DNA from: Alopecurus myosuroides
Taxonomy: Eukaryota > Streptophyta > Magnoliopsida > Poales > Poaceae
Assembly (NCBI GenBank): GCA_028641055.1
Contig: CM054061.1
Location: 30,305,523 to 30,369,522 of the forward strand
DNA: 64,000 nucleotides
Direction: 5' to 3'
Shown here: one piece after another, positions 46,456 to 55,466 of the stretch
Layout: each line of letters starts with the position of its first letter
How positions within the stretch are numbered: position 1 is the first letter of the stretch
Translations under genes and position numbers: made by a program
Notes under the pieces: generated by a model
The model's database searches: none
The model's input: only the letters and a program-made list of their open reading frames with translations
Told to the model about the DNA's origin: nothing

Positions 46456-46726
46456 TGTTCAGAGTGTTGGTGTAACGATTCCAGTGTGTGTTGGGCCGTG
46501 GGCCGTATCGGGTGCCAGTGGGCTGTAGTGTGTGTGCAGACCGGGTTATATAACGGTCGGAGCTCTCGTTCCAAGGTATCGATGAATTGAAAGAACTATT
46601 ACCTGCTCTCTCCCTTTGTCTTTCTCTGATCCCCTTCTCTCTCGTTTCCGTCTGCATCTCTCTCACCTCTCGTCGACGACGCAAACCCTAACCCCGGCAA
46701 TCACACCGGTGGCCTCGGGTATTACA
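46437..46726 (+). repeat. Reina-like 3' LTR (290 bp)
   Basis: Almost identical to the 5' LTR. Preceded by the purine-rich AAGGGGGAGGCAC. Its first 19 bases encode the C-terminal end of gag-pol and the stop codon. Confidence 0.95.
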
Positions 46727-46731
46727 CGCTC

Positions 46732-47697
46732 CTCTCCACCTCTCCGCCCTTCCCTCGCCACAGAGATCCCCTCCCCTCGCAGGCTCGCTCTCCTCCCCTG
46801 CAGCTCGCCGGGTTTCAGTCACCTCGTAGCCGAGGTCCAAAGCTCTGGCTTTTGGGTCCCCGTCGCCGACCAAGATTCGATTTTTGTCAAAGAAGGTACG
46901 AGTCCGGATGCGTTGGCTATGAGGCTGGAGCGGGAAGGAATCGAGCTGCAACGCATGAATTAGTCGTCAACAAGCTCATCTTCCCCGAGGTCGTCCACCG
47001 GCCACCGCTCACCGCTGTCCAGTTAGCCGTGTCCGATCTGCCTCGAGCTTGTTCGGATACACCAAGTCCCTCCCCGTGAGCCTCCCCTTCTTTTCCCTCC
47101 TTTCAGTGTCATCGTTTACATCTTGTTGAGGCAGGGGCTCAACTCCATGGCCAGCATGCCACGATAGCTGAAGCTTCTGGTTTTTTATGTTACTTCGCCT
47201 GCACTCATCTATGCACCTGCCTGTCACTGCAGCGCACACGAACCTGCACGAGCATCATGTATTCAGTATTGAAGTTATAATTGAGTGGAGTATTATTTCA
47301 TCCTGTATCTATGTGGATTAGATCTTGATCTTGATAATACCGTGTGAAGTAACATGCTTGCAAGTGAACACTGAACATGCAACGAGTTTTGTGTGGACTA
47401 AAACTGAACATGCTGATATTGACTGATAACCTGAACACTTTTGCATCCAAGTGTTGAGTGTTTTGCATGCAAGTGAACACTGAACTCTTACTTCTAAAAT
47501 TCACTGAATTTGGCTTGCTGCAGAACTGAACAATATTAAGTATTAGCAGTTTTGCTGATTGAATGAAGAAGACATGTGATGATAACCTGAACAAATTTGG
47601 CTTTATTTTCCTGTAATTAAAGGGAATATAGAAACTTTTATCATTGAATGCTAATCTTCATTGCTGTTAATGCATAGGCTTACTAACTTCCCTTAAC
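46732..47697. other. Possible gene 5' leader/intron remnant, no clear coding sequence
   Basis: The first 350 bases are GC-rich, then it becomes AT-rich with repeated CAAGTGAACACTGAAC motifs (about 47358 and 47468) and GATAACCTGAACA motifs (about 47424 and 47580). A possible splice donor AAGGTACG is near 46891. The pattern resembles a 5' UTR exon followed by an intron, but no downstream coding exon is present before the CACTA terminus at 47701. I assign no gene. Confidence 0.35.
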
Positions 47698-47700
47698 TTA

Positions 47701-47890
47701 CACTAGTGGAAACAGGGCATTAGTCCCGGTTGGTAAGTCCCATTTGTCCCGGTTGTGCAACCGGGATGGGCCGGCCGGGACAAATGGCCCTCCCCCATTG
47801 GTCCCGGTTGTGCCAGGATCCGGGATGGTTGGGATGGCCCGCGTGGTGAACCTGGCCAGGGAGTTCGTCCCGGTTCGTGTTAGGAACCGG
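47701..47890. repeat. CACTA C left terminus and subterminal repeats
   Basis: Repeated TCCCGGTT and its complement, with the inverted pair CCATTTGTCCCGG (47740-47752) and CCGGGACAAATGG (47775-47787). Such arrays are the transposase-binding zones of CACTA elements in well-studied families. Confidence 0.82.
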
Positions 47891-48453
47891 AATGGATTCC
47901 TTCTCTGAAAAAGCTGTATTGCGACCACTTTTTCTGCCGCGGCAGGGTTTTTTTCTTTTTTTTTTCATTTTTTTCGCTCCTGTCTCGTAATCCCCAACCG
48001 GCCTCTTCTTCCCCAACCGCGTCCACTGGCCCACGTATTGTAATTAAGCCCAGTGGCCATATTTTGGTCAAAGGGCCGACTGGCCCGCGTCTTTTATTAA
48101 GCCCACTGGCTACGCGGGGTCAAAGGGGCCACTGGCCACGCGGGGGTCAAAGGGGCCACTGGCCGGCAACCTAGTGGCTGGCTCGCCCGGTCCCTTAAAG
48201 TAAGACCGCAGCCACGCGCGGTCAAAGGGCCCACTGGCCGCCTCGTCTTCCCGCGCCTCCACTTCCCCGCACGCGCGTGGCCACGAACGGCACGTCTCGG
48301 CTTCCCCGCGCATTCATGGCCGCCTGCAACCGCCGCCACGTTCCCGCCGCCGGTTGGCATGCCAGCCCCCCCGGGTCCTTTTTAAAGGGGCCCCCGCCGC
48401 CCGTACAACGCACTCACCCAGGACGTGTCCCAGCTCACCCAACCCTAGCCGCC

Positions 48454-49441
48454 ATGTCGCCCCGCCGCTGGTTCAAGCGCCCGAAGAACGAGCACGAGGC
48501 CGGGTCCTCGAGCGGTGCCGGCCAGAGAGGCTCCGGCGTCCCCCGCGCGCCGCCGGAGGCCTTCGGCTTCGGTCCGGGAGGCGTCCGAATTGGGGGGCAG
48601 CCGCACGTCCCCGCTCCGCCTCCAGCAACGCGCCCGCCACCCCGCGCCGCGCCGGGAAAGCGCTACCGCCGCTACGTGCGGAAGGAGGAGGTCGAGTGGC
48701 ACTGGGACCACGCCACCCCGGTGTTCTGGCCGGACGTCCACCTCTCGGACGGCTGGCACTTGAACCCGCAGCGCATCCCCGTGCCGCCGGCCCCGACCAA
48801 AGAGGCCGCGCGCGAGGAGATTGACCGCCGGCGCGCGCTGCTGCCGGCCCACCTCCTCAGGGACCGCGCGTACGCGCGCATCTCCCCCAACTGGGCCATT
48901 TGGTTCCAGCAGGAGCACGACCAGCGCCGTCGCTCCTACATCCCCACGGCCCCGGAGGAGAACGCCGCCGACTACCCCGCGCCACCGCCCGGCAGTGAGC
49001 CGGAGCTGTGGCTCTTGGAGGACGAGTCCGACCCCGAGCTCCAGGCCGGCTTGGAGGAGGCCTACGAGGCCTCCCGCCGCTCCCTCGTCGAGGACGAGGT
49101 CGAGCGGTGGGAGCAGGTCCTGGCCGCAGCCGCCGCCTCCTCCAGCGCCTCCGCCTTGGTGGCAGGCCATGAACGCCGAGTTGGAGGCGTCGGAGGACCA
49201 GCCGCCGCCACAGCCGCTGCCCCCAGGCCTGGAGTACGGGATGGTCTGGGCGTGGACCGGTGGCGGATGGGCTCAGGAGGAGCTGCTGCCGCCGCCGCCG
49301 CCGCAGCCGGAGGAGGAGCTGTCCCCGCCGCCGCCGCACGCGCCCCCGATGCCTACGCAGCCACCGACGGGCCCGCTCCAGCTGCCTGCCCACCTGTGGC
49401 AGGCCCCTGCCTACCACTGCATCTCCTCCGATGAGGAGTAG
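48454..49441 (+). pseudogene. CACTA C partner gene, proline/alanine-rich protein (frameshifted)
   Basis: A frame from ATG 48454 (MSPRRWFKRPKNEHEAG) runs about 230 codons: a basic N terminus, then VEWHWDHATPVFWPDVHLSD and a WHLNPQRIPVPPAPT segment, an Arg/Ala-rich helix and a long acidic ELWLLEDESDPELQ stretch. A frameshift near 49140-49155 moves the end into another frame, which reads WWQAMNAELEASEDQPPP...PGLEYGMVWAWTGGG and stops at 49441. The extreme GC content contrasts with the AT-rich flanks. I recall similar proteins as second genes of grass CACTA elements; their function is unknown. It differs completely from the second gene of element B. Confidence 0.65.
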
Positions 49442-50074
49442 GCCGGCGCCGGTGCGCCCCCCTAAATAGATATAGCCTAGGCTACCCTCCCCCCCCCCCA
49501 AGAAATGGCCGGCCGCCTGTGGCCGCGCCGCCGCCCCTATGTAAGCACGGCCCTCGGGCCTTTTTAATATATATGTTTCCTAGTTTAACCCCTGTCGCCC
49601 CTATGTAAGCACGCCTGCCGAAAAACAAGTCCCCTAGTTCAACCCCGCCGGCGGAACCAGCACCGGCGGGATCTTCCTATCCGTTCCCGCCGCCGGCAGG
49701 GCTTCGCCAAGACATGTCCGCTGCCCTGGGTGGTGGCTCGGCCTGGAGAGAGGGCCGAGATATTTATACAACTGGGCCTCTAGTCCCGGCCCGTGCCACC
49801 AAACCGGGACTAAAGGTACCCCCCCTTTGGTCCCGGTTGGTACCACGGGCCGGGACCAATACTTATTTCGAAATTTGGTAGCACCCTGCGCGACAAAAAA
49901 ATTTAGCGCCAAAATTTACAAATTGTTTAAGTTTGCACATTAATAACTTCTATATACTTTCGAATTTGACAAAAATTTCAACATGAAAAGTGCTAGAATT
50001 TGCATAACTAATTCAAATCCATTTTTTGTTTAACTAAAGAATTATTCTAACTATTAAAACTATTAATTATTTTA
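49442..50074. other. CACTA C internal spacer with palindrome block
   Basis: It holds an imperfect inverted repeat of about 32 bp at 49784-49816 and 49824-49855, built from TCCCGGCCCGTG and CCGGGAC motifs like those of the left terminus. A GTATGTAAGCACG motif is duplicated at about 49540 and 49600. The last 170 bases (49905-50074) are AT-rich with no feature seen. Confidence 0.6.
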
Positions 50075-50915
50075 CTATTTGCTTATAAGGTCAGGAATAA
50101 AGTCAACACAGAACCCAATGACCTCCTCTATTCCATAGCCCTTCGAGATGCTTCCTTCTGGACTAGCACGGTTATGAACATATTTCTTCAAGACTCCCAT
50201 GAACCTCTCAAAGGGGAACATATTGTGTAGAAATACCGTACCGAGAATATGAACCTCTTCACATAGGTGAACCAGGAGATGAGTCATAATGTTGAAGAAG
50301 GATGGTGGGAACACCAACTCAAAACTAACAAGACACTGGACGACATCCCTCTGTAATCTTGTCAGAATTTCTGGATCGATTACCTTATGAGATATTGCGT
50401 TCATGAATGCACATAGCTTCACAATGGGTACTCGAACATTTTCCGGTAGAAGCCCCCTCAATGCAATCGGAAGCAACTGCGTCATAATCACGTGGCAGTC
50501 ATGAGACTTCAGGTTTTGGAATTTTTTCTCTGCCATGTTTATTATCCCCTTTATATTCGACGAGAATCCAGACGGAACCTTGATACTGTAAAGGACTTCA
50601 AAGAATATTTCCTTCTCTGCTTTAGTAAGAGCGTAGCTGCTTAAGTAATGGCGCCCTGTATCTGTGTGCTTGTTGCTTGGGTCTTTCATACGTTGCTGGT
50701 CCTCCCGTGCTTCTGGCGTATATTTTGACTTCCCATACACGCCCAGGAAGGATAGCAGATTGACAAAGAGATTCTTTGTCACGTGCATCACGTCGATCGA
50801 AGACCGGACCTCTAAAACTTTTCAATAGGGTAGCTCCCAAAATATAGATTTCTTCTTCCACATGGGTGCGCGCTTATCAGGGCCGTACGAAACTGGTTGG
50901 CTGCCAGCAGGCTTA
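50075..50915 (-). pseudogene. CACTA C tnp2-type transposase, C-terminal piece (truncated)
   Basis: Minus-strand coding enters at 50915, where element A is inserted. It reads through MWKKKSIFWELPY to an in-frame TGA (50822-50824, a conserved Trp position), then VMHVTKNLFVNLLSFLGVYGK, a DUF4218-like part (KVPSGFSSNIKGIIN, LKSHDCHVIMTQLLPIALRG), PPSFFNIMTHLLVHL and NMFPFERFMGVLKKYVHNRASPEG. It ends at 50075 after FCVDFIPDL. The N-terminal domain is absent here and the C terminus is cut short. The family enzyme binds and cuts CACTA ends. Confidence 0.88.
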
Positions 50916-51305
50916 CACTAGTAGAGAAATGCCATTCTATGGAATGGCATCTGTGGCGCATCTATAATGCGTGCGCCATAGAAAAGAAATTTTGTGGCGC
51001 ATGGTCACAGGTGCGCCACAGAAATTTCCAATTCTGTGGCGCATCAATACCGCGTGCGCCACAGAAACAGCATGAGCCCCACCCCAATCAGTGGACTGTG
51101 TGTCATAACCCCATTATTATGGCGCACTCCACCTGGTGCGCCACAGAAAATGCCACTTCTGTGGCGCACGGTTGTGCTGCGCCACAGAAATGCCATATTC
51201 TATGGCGCATTTTGAAAGATGCGCCACAGAATATGGCATTTCTGTGGCGCAGCACAACCGTGCGCCACAGAATTATGTGCTGGTGCGCCACAGAATTATG
51301 TGCAC
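50916..51305. repeat. CACTA A terminus and TGTGGCGCA subterminal palindromes
   Basis: Around ten TGTGGCGCA or TGCGCCACA motifs alternate in orientation, forming five or six small hairpins. The region 51157-51272 is a larger inverted repeat with 54-bp arms (51157-51210 and 51219-51272), one mismatch and an 8-base loop, made of two such units on each arm. Confidence 0.9.
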
Positions 51306-51837
51306 TGTGCATATAAAGATGGCAGCCCCCTCTCTCCCCCCCCCCCACTCATTTCATTCCAAGTGTATGTTGCTCACTCGCCTCCCCCTTCTCTCCACTC
51401 CATTTTTACACATTTAATTCTCTTTTTTTGGTAGGTGAACCTATTTATTCGATGTATAATTGTTGGTGAAGTTTCTTGTTGTTGGGGGGGCCTAATTACT
51501 TCCATCTATACTCCGGTCCCTCCCTCTCCTCGCTCTTTTCGCGTCTCGGTATCGAATCTACTAGAGGTGAGTATAGTTGGAGGTGCATGTCTCGTGTGGC
51601 CATCGATCGATGTGTATGGGTGTTTGTCATGCATGTGCAGGTGGACCGATCGATTGTCGCGCGCGTGTGGGCGGTCATGGTGCATGGATGTTTGCCGAAA
51701 TGTTGATTCACTTCCATTTCGGCAAACTTTTGCACCCCATATGTCCTACTTATAGGAGAGGTCATGCCGAATTTTTCCGGCGACTATGCATGTTGTGGTT
51801 CTAATTTTCTGCTCTCTATGTGTCTGTGCAGGCAACC
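51306..51837 (+). promoter_or_regulatory. CACTA A 5' leader/intron with conserved stem-loop
   Basis: A transcription-start-like GCATATAAAGATGG at about 51306-51320, a CT-rich leader, then a probable intron ending in GTGTCTGTGCAG just before the coding exon. Near its 3' end, 51690-51702 and 51715-51727 form a perfect 13-bp inverted repeat (GTTTGCCGAAATG and its complement), followed by GGTCATGCCGAA (51770-51781). The same two-part element precedes both genes of CACTA B. Confidence 0.65.
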
Positions 51838-54334
51838 ATGGTACTAGAAATGAGCTCTGCTCGAATCGCTAGATACAAGAAAGACGCGAAGGCGGACATG
51901 ATTCGGTGCAACAGGTGGCAGATAAGATGTCAGTGTCGATCATGCAAACTCGTGCGCTGGATTGACCCTGATTCCGGACAATTGGAGGAGCACCTTCTCA
52001 GACGCGGTTTCTTTGACGACCGCAACCACGTGGCACCGCCAGCAGCAAAAGTTGTGCACAAAGAAGAGGGCGAGCGAGGTGACAAAGGAAATGACGGCGA
52101 AGAAGATCATCATGAAGAAGGATATGTCGGCGGAGAAGATCGACATGACGATGAAGGCGTGAACACGGAGACCCCGCTAATTTCGGCCTTGCGGGACTCT
52201 TATGTTCAGGATCTTCTGCTTAAGGAGACGAGCAACGACATAGCTGCAACTAGGAAGAAAGCCAAGCTGGCGCAAATGGAGATAGACGGGGTGACTCCGT
52301 TGATTCCTGGGTGCCGCCCCGAGGATACGCGGTTGCATGTAACGCTTGCTGCTCTGAAGATGAAGACGCAAAACAAATGGACCGACTCGAGCTTCAACAA
52401 GAACTTGAAATTCTGGCACGATCGCCTTCCCGAGGGGAACACATTGCCAAGCAGTATCAACGAGGCTAAGAAAGTCGTGTGCCCTCTTGACCTACCTCAC
52501 GAAAAAATTTACGCCTGCATCAATGATTGTGTAATTTATCGGGGGGAGTACAAGGACACAACCACATGTCCGAAGTGCGGCCACAGACGATACAAGTGTG
52601 GAACCAACAACAAGAAAATTCCTCGAAAAGTGGTATGGTACTTTCCTATCACTCCCCGTCTTCAACGGTACTACGTGGACCCTAAGGAAGCAAAGCTCAT
52701 GCAATGACACGCGAAAAGGGAGAAGCCGGAAGAAGATCCGGAGAAGGGCTATATCATGACACATCCTGCAGACGCTGCGCAGTGGGAAGGATTGGACATA
52801 GCTTTCCCGAGTTTTGGGGGCGACGCGAGGAACGTCAGGCTGGGTATGAGCACCGATGGACTCAATCCGTTCGGCAACCAGAGTAGCACACATAGCAGCT
52901 GGCCCGTGTTTGTATGGCCTTACAACCTACCCCCGTGGCTGTGCACCAAGCAAAAGTACATACACTTGAGTATTCTCATCCAGGGGCGAAAACAACCAGG
53001 TGTCGACATGCATTTGTATCTCGGGCTGCTGAAAGACGAGTTAGACACGTTGTGGAAAACGCCACCCCGTACGTGGGACGCGTACACTAGAGATTATTTC
53101 CATATGAGAGCCGCGTTGCTGACGACGGTCACAGACTATCCTGGTTACGCGTATGTATCTGCCCAGGTCGGCCACGGATTCTGCGGCTGCGTGAAGTGCA
53201 TGGACGGGACCCCGCATCTCCAGCTACCAAGGGATCATGTGTCTTCGAAAACCGTGTACCCAGGGGCTCGAAGGTGGCTTCGCCTGGATCACCCGTGGAG
53301 AAAACGCGGTGAGTTGTTCAATGGTAAAGACGAGCCCGATGGAGCCCCGCGCACGAGGAGCGGCGAAGAAATCGACGAGCTTCTGAAAAATTGGGACGAG
53401 TGCCCTTCGCCGGGAAAGAAGCGACCCAAGCCAGAGCCGCTGCTGGGTGTATGGAAAGCGAGGTCTGTTTTCCACGACTTGGAGTACTGGCCGGTCCTCC
53501 ACGCGCCTCATAGCCTTGATGTGATGCACATTACGAAGAACGTTACGGAGAGTCTGCTTGGCACTATTTGCAATTCGGAGAAGACCAAGGATGGGCCGAA
53601 AGCAAGATACGATCTAAAACATTTTGGCATTAGGAAAAATCGACAGGTCCCCGCCGATAGTGATGATGATGATGACGATGAGGATAAGACGGAAGGGACT
53701 CAACGTCCTCCCCGCAAAAAGGCTAAGAAGAACACCGTGGTGCTTCCCGCTGCCTGCTTCACATTGAGTCCGCCGGAGCTTGAGCAGTTTTTCAGGTGCC
53801 TCCTAGAAGTCAAAGTTCCTCACGGATACTCAGGGAGTATAAGCAGATATCTGGACTTAGCGATGAAGAGATTCACCGGGATGAAGTCTCACGATTGTCA
53901 TGTGCTCATGACGCAGATACTTCCTGTTGCGATCCGAGGGATAATGGACGAGCATGCCCGTGATACATTGTTTGGCCTTTGCAACTTTTTCGACGTTATC
54001 ACCCGGAAATCGATCGGCGTGAGGCAGCTCAAAATGCTACAGGATGAGATCGTGGTGATACTATGCGAGCTCGAGATTTACTTCCCGCCGGCATTCTGTG
54101 ATATATGTGTACATATCCTTCTCCATGTCGTTGATGACATCAGGCATCTCGGCCCGATGTTTCTGCACTACATGATGCCGATGGAAAGGCAGAATGGTGT
54201 CCTGAAAGGATACGTTCGCAATAGGGCCCGTCCAGACGCAAGCATGGCCAAAGGATTTCTAACCAACGAGTGCATCTCTTTCTGCGACAATTACCTAACC
54301 ACCGAAGACGATCAGGATGTCGGTTTGTCCACCA
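51838..54334 (+). pseudogene. CACTA A tnp2-type transposase (one stop, 3' end displaced)
   Basis: Starts at ATG 51838 (MVLEMSSARIARYKK), directly after a splice-acceptor-like GTGCAGG. Order: an N-terminal transposase-associated zinc region (CQCRSCKLVRWIDP); an acidic linker; CPLDLPHEKIYACIND and CPKCGHRRYK; a transposase_21 (tnp2) domain from GLNPFGNQSS through WPVFVWPYNLPPWLC; VMHITKNVTESLLG; DUF4218-like KVPHGYSGSISRYLD and MKSHDCHVLMTQILPVAIRG; and YMMPMERQNGVLKGYVRNRARPD. A single TGA (52705-52707) replaces a conserved Trp codon (element B reads RWHTK here). Coding stops at 54334 where CACTA B is inserted, in the part leading to the C-terminal domain. Confidence 0.92.
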
Positions 54335-54690
54335 CACTAGTAGGGGATGGCTTATAGCCACCAGCATACTGCTGGCCAACAATAATTTCTGTTGCCCAGC
54401 GCTAACAGCACTGGCGAACAGAAATATCTGTTCGCCAGCGCTATTAATACTACCGCTGGCGAACATTCCATCTGGTTCGCCAGCGCTAAGGCTGGGCCCC
54501 ACCTGCGCGCGCTACAGCCGCTGCCTCATTTTACCGCTGGCGAACGGGGCTTGGGGTTCGCCAGCGCTACGCTCAATACCGCTGGCGAACAGGTGTTGTT
54601 GTTCGCCAGCGGTAACATGTGGGCCCAGGACGCATGTTAGCGCTGGCGAACAACAACACCTGTTCGCCAGCGGTATTCTGGCAGATCTGC
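54335..54690. repeat. CACTA B terminus and CGCTGGCGAAC subterminal palindromes
   Basis: Five or six hairpin units (CGCTGGCGAAC...GTTCGCCAGCG). The last two are arranged as a larger inverted repeat: arms 54576-54619 and 54633-54676 (44 bp, one mismatch) around a GC-rich loop. Confidence 0.9.
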
Positions 54691-55371
54691 CATAATTGGT
54701 ACCCCCACCACCCACTTTCCCCTCCACTCTCCCTTCTTCACCCTTGTCCCCTCTTCTCTCTCTAGCTCGAAATTATGCCTATTTCTCCACCCTCCTACTC
54801 TATTTTGAACCAACTAAATTTATTTTAGTTGGTATATATATGTTTATCTCCCTCCTAACACCATTTCTACCCCAAATTTTCCCTCCCTAGCCATCTAGAT
54901 CTAGAATTACCCCCTTTCTCTCCAAAGCTCAAAAATTCTCCGGATATCATCGTGTAGCCATCTATTCATTTGAGGTGGGATGAATGATAATATATAATTA
55001 AATGAGTTTGTATATAAATTTTGTCCGGATACACGCGATATGCAATATGTGTGAAATTTCACCGGATTCAACAATGGTCGTGTGATGGAGACGATAAATG
55101 CATGTGTGCGCAATTTGTTGTGGAATAAAATTGAGTAGCCAACTATCGCCGGAATGTTGATTCATTTCCGTCTCGGCATAGTTTGGCACTCCCTAATAAC
55201 CTCCTATTTGTAGGAAGGTCATGCCGAATTTTTTCGTGAATACGACATGAAGTGAAATTTTTGATATGAAAATGAGTTGAATGTTGATTCATTTCCGTCT
55301 CGGCAAAGTTTGGCACTCCCTCTAACCTCCAATTTGTAGGAAGGTCATGCCGATTTTTTTCGTGAATATCG

Positions 55372-55410
<39 letters not shown>

Positions 55411-55466
55411 GTTTGGTTCTAATATTAATTATATATATCGGCGCGCTCTCGTGCAGGCGACATATA
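54691..55466 (+). promoter_or_regulatory. CACTA B 5' leader/intron with duplicated conserved element
   Basis: A CT-rich leader, then AT-rich DNA. The conserved element (AATGTTGATTCATTTCCGTCTCGGCA...AGGAAGGTCATGCCGA) occurs twice, at 55148-55245 and 55275-55370, about 127 bp apart as a local tandem duplication. An AT microsatellite lies at 55374-55407. A splice-acceptor-like CTCTCGTGCAG (ending 55456) precedes the coding exon. Confidence 0.6.
55374..55407. repeat. AT dinucleotide microsatellite, 17 units
   Basis: An uninterrupted (AT)n run of about 34 bases upstream of the CACTA B transposase exon. Confidence 0.95.

Larger units (their letters stand above)
41274..46726 (+). mobile_element. 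Complete Reina-like chromovirus (Gypsy), 5.45 kb
   Basis: Flanked by CGCTC duplications (41269-41273 and 46727-46731). Two 290-bp LTRs start TGTAA and end TTACA and differ, as far as I can see, at one position (AACACCGG versus AACCCCGG). Initiator-Met primer site, one intact gag-pol frame with chromodomain, and a purine-rich tract before the 3' LTR. Short LTRs, small size and a chromodomain match the Reina lineage. All parts needed for self-mobilisation appear intact, so this is a recent and potentially autonomous insertion. Confidence 0.95.
47701..50915. mobile_element. CACTA element C, left part (interrupted by element A)
   Basis: Begins CACTAGTGGAAACAGGGC after TTA. Subterminal repeats carry GTCCCGGTT/AACCGGGAC motifs. 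It contains a plus-strand proline-rich gene (48454-49441), a second GTCCCGG palindrome block (49784-49855) and a minus-strand tnp2 transposase piece that is cut at 50915 by CACTA A. The right half must lie beyond the window, past elements A and B. Confidence 0.85.
50916..54334 (+). mobile_element. CACTA element A, left part (interrupted by element B)
   Basis: Starts CACTAGTAGAGAAATGCC after TTA, inside element C's transposase gene. It has about 390 bp of GTGGCGCA/TGCGCCAC palindromes, a 5' leader with a probable intron, and a plus-strand tnp2 gene from 51838. It is cut at 54335 by CACTA B. The right part lies beyond the window. Confidence 0.9.

Noticed and set aside
46616..46963. 115-codon frame across the Reina LTR and flank
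   Set aside because: It starts inside the transposon LTR and reads into flanking DNA; there is no homology I can recognise.
47946..48400. Short GC-rich frames upstream of the CACTA C partner gene and the earlier in-frame ATG at 48316
   Set aside because: The upstream part is repetitive (CACTGGCC-type repeats) and the MSPRRWFKRP start at 48454 matches the shape of related proteins as I recall them.
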